From an uncultured Peptococcaceae bacterium (GTDB lineage: Bacteria; Bacillota; Dehalobacteriia; UBA4068; JAAVYR01), in the NCBI GenBank assembly GCA_949739465.1, contig CATIYQ010000048.1:1-12758 (forward strand): 12,758 nucleotides of DNA. The letters are read 5' to 3'. Under the pieces are notes generated by a model. That model worked only from the letters and a program-made list of their open reading frames with translations. It had not been told where the DNA came from and did not search any database. The position numbers were made by a program, and so were the translations under genes. Numbering within the stretch: position 1 is the first letter of the stretch; each line of letters begins with the position of its first letter. Of the stretch, positions 7,003 through 12,758 are shown piece by piece.

Positions 7003-7024
7003 TCTATTTACTATGAATTATAAT
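6996..7024 (+). promoter_or_regulatory. Consensus promoter of fabH-fabK-fabG-fabF-accB-fabZ-accC
   Basis: TTGACA (6996-7001) and TATAAT (7019-7024) are both perfect, with a 17-bp spacer. Predicted start is near 7031, leaving a leader of about 52 nt before the fabH ATG. No other strong promoter is apparent further down the operon. Confidence 0.9.
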
Positions 7025-7045
7025 AAGGAAAATTTAGTTTGTCAA
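7017..7045 (-). promoter_or_regulatory. Consensus promoter of fabD-fabT
   Basis: On the minus strand TTGACA (7045-7040) and TATAAT (7022-7017) are both perfect with a 17-bp spacer. The -10 box overlaps that of the fabH promoter by four bases on the opposite strand. Predicted start is near 7010, leaving about 75 nt of leader before fabD. Confidence 0.9.
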
Positions 7046-7050
7046 ACAAA
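7039..7050 (-). promoter_or_regulatory. Operator-like 12-mer overlapping the fabD -35 box (right copy)
   Basis: On the minus strand this reads TTTGTTTGACAA, identical to the left copy at 6991-7002. Its core 7037-7047 (GTTTGTCAAAC) is a perfect odd palindrome. It contains the fabD -35 box and lies at about +9 to +20 of the fabH transcript, so a bound repressor would block both directions. Confidence 0.65.
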
Positions 7051-7082
7051 GTATTTTGTTTGCAGAAGGGAATTTAACCAAA

Positions 7083-8075
7083 ATGACTTGTTCTTGCATC
7101 AGCGGCATGGGGAAATACCTGCCTGATTATATTTTGACTAACGACGGACTGGCCGACATTGTAGAAACTTCTGACGACTGGATACGGGAGCGGACCGGCA
7201 TTCGGGAACGGCGGGTATCTCATGGGGAGGCTACCTGGCAAATGGCGTTAAAAGCGGCTCGTGATTGTGTGGCGGACTGGCAAGGGAATCCTGCTGATAT
7301 TGACTTTGTCATTGTAACTACTTTAACACCGGACTATTATACGCCCAATACGGCTTCTGCCCTTGCGGCGGAATTAGGCTGTGAACATGCGTTTGGCTTT
7401 GATTTGTCCGCCGCTTGTACTGGCTTTGTTTATGCCTTAGATGTAGCGGACAGTTATATTAAAGCGGGCAAAGCGAAACATATCTTAATCGTTTCGGTGG
7501 AAAATATGACGCGGATTTTGGACTTTACCGACCGCACCACCTGCGTTCTCTTTGGGGACGGGGCGGGGGCGGCAATTCTTTCTGCCTGTGAGGAGGAAAA
7601 TCGCAAAGGCGTTATCAGTTCTTTCCTTGCCTTGGACGGGGCGCGCCGTTCGGTGCTGACCGTGCCTGCAACAGTATGTCATGAAAAAATGCCCTGGGAG
7701 GAAACGGTAGCCCATACCAACGGGCATCATGCGGTGATGATGGATGGTCCGGAAGTATTTCGTTTTTCTATCGGCGCCATTACCGAGGCGGTAGACAGAG
7801 CCTTGGAACGGGCAAATCTCACCATTGATGACATTCAGTGGTTTGTTCCTCATCAGGCTAATATTCGTATTATCCAGCATTTTGCTCATCGGTATCATTT
7901 GGATATGAAGAAAGTGTTTACCAATATTGATAAATACGGCAACACATCCAGTGCCAGCATTCCTATTTGTCTCAAAGAAATGAAAGAGCAGGGGAAAATC
8001 CAAAAAGGACAGTTGGGATTGATTGTGGGTTTCGGCGGCGGACTTTCTTATGGAGCAGCCGTTATTGAATTTTAA
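7083..8075 (+). CDS. fabH: Beta-ketoacyl-ACP synthase III FabH
   Basis: This 330-residue condensing enzyme starts fatty-acid chains by joining an acyl-CoA primer to malonyl-ACP. The catalytic triad is visible: Cys112 in DLSAACTGFVYALD, His257 in FVPHQAN and Asn287 in GNTSSASIP. Other family features are TSDDWIRERTGIRERR (29-44) and the C-terminal GFGGGLSYGA. The ATG at 7083 (MTCSCISGMGKYLPD) matches the usual FabH N-terminus. An in-frame TTG at 7056 would add nine residues but overlaps the likely ribosome binding site AGAAGGG, which is about 12 nt from the ATG. Whether it prefers straight or branched primers cannot be read here. It is the first gene of the plus-strand fab operon; no acpP follows, although acpP is often found at this place. 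Confidence 0.97.
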   Translation: MTCSCISGMGKYLPDYILTNDGLADIVETSDDWIRERTGIRERRVSHGEATWQMALKAARDCVADWQGNPADIDFVIVTTLTPDYYTPNTASALAAELGCEHAFGFDLSAACTGFVYALDVADSYIKAGKAKHILIVSVENMTRILDFTDRTTCVLFGDGAGAAILSACEEENRKGVISSFLALDGARRSVLTVPATVCHEKMPWEETVAHTNGHHAVMMDGPEVFRFSIGAITEAVDRALERANLTIDDIQWFVPHQANIRIIQHFAHRYHLDMKKVFTNIDKYGNTSSASIPICLKEMKEQGKIQKGQLGLIVGFGGGLSYGAAVIEF

Positions 8076-8092
8076 GTGAAATTGTGATTTAA

Positions 8093-8116
8093 TGATTGTT
8101 TGATTGGAAGAATAAG
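8093..8116 (+). repeat. Intergenic repeat copy 1, upstream of fabK
   Basis: The 24-nt segment starting TGATTGTTTGATTGGAAG matches the segment at 9856-9880 before fabF at 21 of 25 aligned positions with one gap. Function unknown; possibly a regulator half-site or a duplicated leader. Confidence 0.4.
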
Positions 8117-8143
8117 TAGATAGTAAATTTGGAGGGTTCTGAC

Positions 8144-9085
8144 ATGAAAACGAGAATAACAGAACTATTGGGTATCGAATATCCTGTGCTGCAAGGAGGT
8201 ATGGCTTGGGTATCTGACGCAACCCTTGCGACAGCCGTATCCAAAGCCGGCGGTTTGGGGATTATTTCCTGTGGTTCTGCACCTGCTGAGGTAATCGAAA
8301 AAGAAATTCGGCAGGTGAAAAAAGAAACAGATAAGCCCTTTGGCATTAACATTATGCTCATGAGTCCTTATGCGGATGATATGGCGGAGCTGGTAAAACA
8401 GGAAAAAGTACCTGTGGTAACCACAGGTGCGGGCAACCCCGGTAAATATATTGCTGGGTGGAAAGAAGCAGGAACGAAAGTCATTCCGGTCATTCCTTCT
8501 GTAGCCCTAGCTAAACGGATGGAGCAAGCAGGTGCAGACGCTGTCATTGCCGAAGGTTGTGAGTCCGGCGGACATATTGGCGAGATGACTACCATGGCGT
8601 TAGTGCCACAAGTGGTATCTAATGTAACCATTCCTGTCATTGCCGCAGGAGGTATTGCTGATGGCAGAGGTGTTGCGGCAGCTTTCATGCTGGGCGCAGA
8701 AGGCGTGCAGTGCGGTACCGTGTTCCTGGCTTCGGAAGAATGTGATATTCACGATACATACAAAGAATTGGTTTTAAAAGCGGGAGACACTTCCACGGTG
8801 GTAACAGGGCGAAGTCATGGACACCCTATTCGCTGCTTAAAATCTCCTATGGTTAATGAATATATCAAACTGGAAAAAGCCGGTGTAGATTTTATGGAGT
8901 TAGAGAAACTGGCGTTAGGGTCTTTGCGGAAAGCTGCCAAAGACGGTAGCCGTGAAGAAGGTTCTTTTATGTGCGGGCAAATTGCAGGATTGGTCAAAGA
9001 AATCCGTCCCTGTAAAGCCATTATTGAAGATTTGGTAAAGGAAGCTGCTGCAACGATGGAGCAGACAGCGGCAAGAATCAAATAG
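8144..9085 (+). CDS. fabK: Enoyl-ACP reductase II FabK (FMN-dependent)
   Basis: This 313-residue TIM-barrel flavoprotein, related to nitronate monooxygenases, catalyses the last reduction of each elongation cycle (enoyl-ACP to acyl-ACP). Diagnostic features are PVLQGGMAWVSD (14-25), the GINIML stretch (67-72), the active-site AEGCESGGHIG (136-146) with His144, and the FMN phosphate-binding region PVIAAGGIADGRGVAAAFMLGAEGVQ. The ATG at 8144 (MKTRITELLGIEYP) has GGAGGGT upstream; the in-frame TTG at 8129 is part of that site. It follows fabH after a 68-nt gap and precedes fabG by 13 nt. FabK enzymes are known to be insensitive to triclosan; no FabI or FabL gene is present in this window. Confidence 0.96.
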   Translation: MKTRITELLGIEYPVLQGGMAWVSDATLATAVSKAGGLGIISCGSAPAEVIEKEIRQVKKETDKPFGINIMLMSPYADDMAELVKQEKVPVVTTGAGNPGKYIAGWKEAGTKVIPVIPSVALAKRMEQAGADAVIAEGCESGGHIGEMTTMALVPQVVSNVTIPVIAAGGIADGRGVAAAFMLGAEGVQCGTVFLASEECDIHDTYKELVLKAGDTSTVVTGRSHGHPIRCLKSPMVNEYIKLEKAGVDFMELEKLALGSLRKAAKDGSREEGSFMCGQIAGLVKEIRPCKAIIEDLVKEAAATMEQTAARIK

Positions 9086-9098
9086 GGGGTAACACCTG

Positions 9099-9833
9099 AT
9101 GAAACAAATTGCCATTGTAACCGGCTCTTCTCGGGGCATCGGCGCGGCAATCGCTGAAAACTTAGCGTCCCAAGGCGTTCATGTGGTCATCAATTGCCGA
9201 AGTAATAAAGAACAAGGGGAACTGGTAGCGGAAAAATGCCGCGCTTACGGTGTGGAAGCGTTGGTTCTTCCTTGGGATGTGGCGGACTTTGCCGCTTGCG
9301 AGGCTAATGTGAAGACTGTTACCGAGAAGCTGGGCGCGCCCACCATTTTAGTGAATAACGCTGGCATTACCCAAGACGGGCTCCTTATGCGCATGACGGA
9401 GGAGCAGTTTGATGCGGTCATTGATACCAACTTGAAAAGCGCTTTTTATATGACCAAGTTGTGCAGCAGTCTGATGATGAAAGCCCGTTATGGACGAATT
9501 ATCAATATTTCCTCTGTGGCAGGGGTCTATGGCAATGCGGGGCAGGCCAATTATGCGGCGGCAAAGGCAGGTATCATCGGTTTTACCAAAGCGGTGGCAA
9601 AGGAGCTGGGCAGTCGTAACATTACAGTAAACGCCGTCGCCCCCGGCTTTGTAGAAACAGATATGACCAAAGATTTAGGGGACAACATCAAAGAAGCTGC
9701 CAAAGGCAATATTGCTTTGAAACGATTTGCCCAGCCGGAGGAAATTGCGGCGTTGGTTGGGTTCTTAGCCTCTCCTACTGCCTCTTATATTACGGCCCAG
9801 GTCATTCTCGCCGACGGCGGTATGGCGTTATAA
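9099..9833 (+). CDS. fabG: 3-oxoacyl-ACP reductase FabG
   Basis: This 244-residue short-chain dehydrogenase reduces beta-ketoacyl-ACP with NADPH. The Rossmann motif TGSSRGIG lies at 8-15 and NNAG at 86-89. The catalytic residues are Asn111, Ser139, Tyr152 and Lys156 (in NISSV and NYAAAKAG). The substrate-side loop VAPGFVETDMT and the C-terminal ILADGGMAL are canonical. The ATG at 9099 follows a TAGGGGGT site whose first three bases are the fabK stop codon, so translation of the two genes is probably coupled. Length is the usual one for FabG. It lies between fabK and fabF as in other Firmicute fab operons. Confidence 0.96.
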   Translation: MKQIAIVTGSSRGIGAAIAENLASQGVHVVINCRSNKEQGELVAEKCRAYGVEALVLPWDVADFAACEANVKTVTEKLGAPTILVNNAGITQDGLLMRMTEEQFDAVIDTNLKSAFYMTKLCSSLMMKARYGRIINISSVAGVYGNAGQANYAAAKAGIIGFTKAVAKELGSRNITVNAVAPGFVETDMTKDLGDNIKEAAKGNIALKRFAQPEEIAALVGFLASPTASYITAQVILADGGMAL

Positions 9834-9855
9834 AAAGATTTTTACTGGATGATTT

Positions 9856-9880
9856 TGATAGATTGATTAGGAAGAAAAAG
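9856..9880 (+). repeat. Intergenic repeat copy 2, upstream of fabF
   Basis: The 25-nt segment starting TGATAGATTGATTAGGAAG is similar to the copy before fabK (8093-8116). It sits 16 nt before the fabF ATG, in the only other gap of more than 50 nt in the plus-strand operon. Confidence 0.4.
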
Positions 9881-9896
9881 AAAGTTGGAGAAAAAT

Positions 9897-11147
9897 ATGG
9901 AACGAGTAGTGATTACCGGTACGGGTGTGGTGTCTCCGGTAGGCAACAACACCCAAGAATTCTGGACCAGTCTCTTAGCGGGGAAATGCGGCGTCGGTCC
10001 CATTTCTACCTTTGATACCGGCGAATACAAGGTATCTTTGGCGGCGGAAGTAAAGGATTTCCACCCGGAAGAATATCTGGATAGAAAAGAAATCCGCCAT
10101 ATGGACCGTTTCTGTCAATTTGCTCTGGTGGCGGCAGAGGAAGCTATGTCTATGAGCGGCTTAGACACCAAAGCGATGTTAGAAGAGAATGACGAAGCCC
10201 TCTATCGTTACGGTGTTTATTTTGCCAGCGGGGTTGGGGGGATTCAAACCATTGAAACAGAGCATGAAAAGCTGTTGACCAGAGGTCCCAGTCGTGTTTC
10301 TCCTTTCTTTGTACCCATGATTATTAGCAACATGGCGGCGGCTTATATCTCTATGCGTTTTGGGCTGAAGGGCAGCTGTATTTGTCCGGTAACGGCTTGC
10401 GCTTCTTCTACCCAAGCCATTGGGGAAGCGTTCCGCGCGGTGAAACACGGTTATTTGGACGTAGCGGTAGTTGGGGGCGCGGAAGCCTCTATCACCCCTT
10501 GTTCTATTGCAGGTTTTGGCAATATGCAAGCCTTATCCGGCGCAGAAAATCCTGATGAAGGCTCTCTCCCTTTTGATAAGAGAAGAGGTGGCTTTGTTAT
10601 GGGGGAAGGCGCAGGCGTTCTTGTTATCGAAAGTCTGAAACATGCCCAAGCCCGAGGCGCGCAGATTATCGGGGAAATTAGTGGTTATGGTTCTACCGCG
10701 GACGCATATCATATTACAAGCCCTCATCCTGAAGGGGAAGGCGCTGCCAAAGCCATGACGTTAGCAGTGGAAGAAGCGGGGCTTGCTATGGAAGATGTGG
10801 ATTATATCAATGCCCACGGCACCGGTACGCCTCTTAATGATAAATATGAAACCAAAGCCATTAAACGGGCGTTCGGCGACTATGCGAAGGAATTGGTGAT
10901 TTCTTCTACCAAATCCATGACAGGGCATTTATTGGGGGCGGCAGGGGCTATTGAAGCCATTGCTCTTAGTCTTACCTTAAAAGAAGGGATGATTCCGCCT
11001 ACCATTAACCTGAAGGAACCTGATGAAGAATGCGATTTGTTCTATGCGCCCAATGAAGCGGTGAAAAAACCTGTGACCGTAGGCATCAGCAATTCGTTAG
11101 GATTCGGCGGGCATAACGGTTGTATCTTATTACGGAGGTATGAATAA
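9897..11147 (+). CDS. fabF: Beta-ketoacyl-ACP synthase II FabF
   Basis: This 416-residue condensing enzyme elongates acyl-ACP with malonyl-ACP. The active site shows Cys168 in VTACASSTQAIGEA, His308 in NAHGTGTPLND, Lys339 in STKSMTGH and His344 in MTGHLLGAAG. The gating motif GFGGHN lies near 402-407 and the N-terminus MERVVITGTGVVSPVGN is canonical. The ATG at 9897 has GGAG six bases upstream; the in-frame TTG at 9885 is part of that site. The stop codon overlaps the accB start by one base (TAATG), indicating translational coupling. No other elongating synthase (FabB) is seen, so any anaerobic unsaturation route (such as FabM or a bifunctional FabZ) is not evident here. Confidence 0.97.
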   Translation: MERVVITGTGVVSPVGNNTQEFWTSLLAGKCGVGPISTFDTGEYKVSLAAEVKDFHPEEYLDRKEIRHMDRFCQFALVAAEEAMSMSGLDTKAMLEENDEALYRYGVYFASGVGGIQTIETEHEKLLTRGPSRVSPFFVPMIISNMAAAYISMRFGLKGSCICPVTACASSTQAIGEAFRAVKHGYLDVAVVGGAEASITPCSIAGFGNMQALSGAENPDEGSLPFDKRRGGFVMGEGAGVLVIESLKHAQARGAQIIGEISGYGSTADAYHITSPHPEGEGAAKAMTLAVEEAGLAMEDVDYINAHGTGTPLNDKYETKAIKRAFGDYAKELVISSTKSMTGHLLGAAGAIEAIALSLTLKEGMIPPTINLKEPDEECDLFYAPNEAVKKPVTVGISNSLGFGGHNGCILLRRYE

Positions 11148-11635
11148 TGAACAGTTTACAGGACGCGAAAAATTTTGCTTTGGAAATGCTGACCCAAGCC
11201 CAAGGTACAGGGGTAAGCAGTTTTGAATTTGAATATGAAGGGTTAAAAATCAAAGGCAGTTATTCTGGAATGATTACGAGCGCCGGCGCGCCGACTCAAT
11301 TTGTTATGGAAACGGCTGCTCAGCCCAAAGCGGTGGCGGCTACGCTGAAACAGGAAATCGCCCAAGAGGTGACGCCTGCTCCCGTAGGAAATGCCAATGT
11401 AACCGATGTAAAAGCTCCTCTGGTAGGCACATTCTATGCAGCTCCCTCTCCGGACGCCGCACCTTATGTGTCTGTCGGTCAAAAGGTGAAAAAAGGTGAT
11501 GTGCTCTGTATCGTAGAAGCTATGAAAAATATGAATGAAATTGAATGTCCTTGCGACGGCACAGTCGTTGATATTTTAGCCAGCAATGGGGAACTGGTAG
11601 AATTTAATCAAGTATTAATCCAAATCGAGGCATAA
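11147..11635 (+). CDS. accB: Biotin carboxyl carrier protein of acetyl-CoA carboxylase AccB
   Basis: This is a 162-residue BCCP. The N-terminal helical part (about 1-45) is followed by a linker rich in A, P and T (about 46-88). A C-terminal biotinyl domain begins DVKAPLVGTFYAAPSPDAAPYV. The biotin attachment site is Lys127 in EAMKNMNEIECP; the residue after Lys is Asn, where Leu or Met is more common, a mild variant. The domain closes with the typical GELVEFNQVLIQIE. By family knowledge the biotin is carboxylated by AccC and passed to acetyl-CoA by AccAD, making malonyl-CoA. GGAGG in the end of fabF serves as the ribosome binding site. Confidence 0.96.
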   Translation: MNSLQDAKNFALEMLTQAQGTGVSSFEFEYEGLKIKGSYSGMITSAGAPTQFVMETAAQPKAVAATLKQEIAQEVTPAPVGNANVTDVKAPLVGTFYAAPSPDAAPYVSVGQKVKKGDVLCIVEAMKNMNEIECPCDGTVVDILASNGELVEFNQVLIQIEA

Positions 11636-11673
11636 CATAGGCTTTTGTAGCCATAAAGAAATCAGGTGTAAAA

Positions 11674-12111
11674 ATGACAGTGACCAATTTAAGCAAAGAA
11701 GACATAGAAAAAATCATCCCCCATCGTTCTCCTATGCTCCTCATTGATGAAATTGTCGAAATGGAAACAGGTGCTTGGGCTCACGGCAGAACCCATCTCC
11801 GTGGCGATGAATTTTTCTTCCAGGGGCATTTCCCCGGGCAACCTGTGCTCCCCGGGGTGATTATGGTGGAAGCTTTAGCTCAGACAGGCGCGGTGGCAAT
11901 TCTCTCCATGCCGGAATTTCAAGGCAAGGTGGGCTATTTCGCTGGTATTGATAAGGTGCGCTTTAAAAGAAAGGTGTATCCCGGTGAAGTGTTGGACTTG
12001 AAGGTGGAAATCATCAAACGGCGTGGTCCTATCGGCTATGGCAAGGCGGAAGCATATGTTGACGGAGAACTTGCTGTTTCCGGACAGCTTACCTTTGCTG
12101 TGGGAGACTAA
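11674..12111 (+). CDS. fabZ: 3-hydroxyacyl-ACP dehydratase FabZ
   Basis: This 145-residue hot-dog fold enzyme dehydrates beta-hydroxyacyl-ACP to trans-2-enoyl-ACP. The family signature IEKIIPHRSPMLLIDEI is at 11-27. The catalytic pair is His52 in QGHFPGQPVLPG and Glu66 in MVEALAQ. The central YFAGIDKVRFKRKVYPGE stretch is also canonical. The ATG at 11674 has AGGTG four to five bases before the adjacent A run. It lies 38 nt after accB and 37 nt before accC, the accB-fabZ-accC order common in Firmicutes. Sequence alone cannot tell whether it also isomerises to cis-3 double bonds, as some FabZ homologues do. Confidence 0.97.
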   Translation: MTVTNLSKEDIEKIIPHRSPMLLIDEIVEMETGAWAHGRTHLRGDEFFFQGHFPGQPVLPGVIMVEALAQTGAVAILSMPEFQGKVGYFAGIDKVRFKRKVYPGEVLDLKVEIIKRRGPIGYGKAEAYVDGELAVSGQLTFAVGD

Positions 12112-12148
12112 ATAGCGGAAGAGGAAATAAGGAGGAGAAATTCTCATT

Positions 12149-12758
12149 ATGTTCAGAAAAATATTGATTGCAAATCGCGGTGAAATTGCAGTACGTGTCA
12201 TCCAAGCCTGCCGTGATATGGGTATTATTAGTGTGGCGGTATATAGCGAGGCGGATAGAGAAGCGCTCCATGCTCAACTGTCTGATGAGTCTATCTGCAT
12301 AGGTCCGGCCCGGGCAAAAGATAGCTACCTAAATATGGATAATATTATCACAGCCGCATTAGGAGTGGGGGCAGACGCTATCCATCCTGGTTTTGGCTTT
12401 TTATCGGAAAATGCGGCTTTTGCTCGGAAATGTGAGGAAGCCGGTATTGTTTTCATTGGACCCAGTCCTGAAACCATGGAGAAAATGGGCGATAAGATTG
12501 CAGCAAGAGAAACAGCCCTCAAAGCAGGTGCGCCGGTAGTTCCCGGTTCTCATGGAGCAGTGGGTTCTTATGAAGAAGCAGAGACCATTGCGGCGGAAAT
12601 TGGTTTCCCGGTGATGATTAAAGCGTCAGCAGGGGGCGGCGGCAGAGGTATCCGCAAAGTAGACCGTATGGAGGATTTGCGACATCATTTCCTTTCGGCG
12701 GCGGCGGAAGCGGAAGCAGCTTTTGGCGATGGCAGTCTCTACATTGAAAAATTTGTGG
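12149..12758 (+). CDS. accC: Biotin carboxylase subunit of acetyl-CoA carboxylase AccC (partial, C-terminus outside window)
   Basis: The visible 203 residues are the N-terminal part of a roughly 450-residue ATP-dependent biotin carboxylase that carboxylates the biotin on AccB. Seen features are KILIANRGEIAVRVI (4-18), the pre-ATP-grasp AIHPGFGFLSENA (77-89), Lys116 in KMGDK, and the ATP-grasp glycine loop IKASAGGGGRGIRKV (157-171) with Lys158. GFGFLSEN has Phe where GYGFLSEN is usual. The ATG at 12149 matches the canonical MF(K/R)KILIANRGEIA start. The ribosome binding site GGAGGA is about 12 nt away, longer than for its neighbours. It is the last gene visible in the operon; accD and accA would be expected after it. 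Confidence 0.97.
   Translation, partial: MFRKILIANRGEIAVRVIQACRDMGIISVAVYSEADREALHAQLSDESICIGPARAKDSYLNMDNIITAALGVGADAIHPGFGFLSENAAFARKCEEAGIVFIGPSPETMEKMGDKIAARETALKAGAPVVPGSHGAVGSYEEAETIAAEIGFPVMIKASAGGGGRGIRKVDRMEDLRHHFLSAAAEAEAAFGDGSLYIEKFV

Noticed and set aside
8076..8143. Searched for a small acyl carrier protein gene between fabH and fabK
   Set aside because: The gap is 68 nt, far too short for an ACP of about 75 residues, and no DSL motif occurs in any frame.
7485..8222. A 245-codon open frame antisense to fabH and the start of fabK
   Set aside because: It lies opposite a certain fabH with intact catalytic residues, has no recognisable domain, and its composition (H, R, N-rich) is typical of an antisense shadow of a GC-skewed gene.
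12132..12143. Small inverted repeat GAGAAATTCTC between the accC ribosome binding site and start codon
   Set aside because: At most a four-base-pair stem with a three-base loop could form, too weak to support a regulatory claim.
1..12758. CRISPR arrays, tRNA or rRNA genes, insertion sequences, riboswitches, toxin-antitoxin pairs
   Set aside because: No regularly spaced repeats, transposase motifs, cloverleaf sequences or conserved riboswitch cores were seen; genes are packed and all recognisable.

Overview
The window looks like a piece of a low-to-medium GC Firmicute chromosome, most likely an anaerobic member of the Clostridia. The reasons are strong AGGAGG-type ribosome binding sites, a FabK-type enoyl-ACP reductase, a MarR (FabT-like) regulator beside the fatty-acid genes, the accB-fabZ-accC gene order, and a Clostridia-style FeoB. 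I cannot name the genus. Almost everything is core metabolism; I see no mobile element, CRISPR array, tRNA, rRNA or toxin-antitoxin pair, and no gene-free stretch longer than 300 bases.

Left part (1-2700, minus strand): a branched-chain amino acid ABC importer, read livJ, livH, livM (cut by the window edge). A strong promoter lies before livJ, and a 17-bp perfect stem-loop separates livJ from livH.

Middle (2814-5450, minus strand): a ferrous iron uptake pair, feoA then feoB. It is bounded by a terminator after feoB and by another just upstream that ends the preceding regulator operon.

Right part (5497-12758): fatty-acid synthesis type II. On the minus strand are fabD and a MarR-family regulator; on the plus strand are fabH, fabK, fabG, fabF, accB, fabZ and accC (cut by the window edge). 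Together they make malonyl-CoA (AccB, AccC), transfer it to ACP (FabD), start chains (FabH) and elongate them (FabF, FabG, FabZ, FabK). No acpP gene is present in the cluster; accA and accD may follow accC outside the window.

The most striking structure is the 147-bp divergent region between fabD and fabH. It carries two full-consensus promoters (TTGACA, 17 bp, TATAAT), one per strand. They are exact mirror images about position 7020.5, with overlapping -10 boxes, and each -35 box sits inside an identical 12-bp element (TTTGTTTGACAA). This is a likely shared operator for the MarR regulator and a likely mutually exclusive promoter switch.
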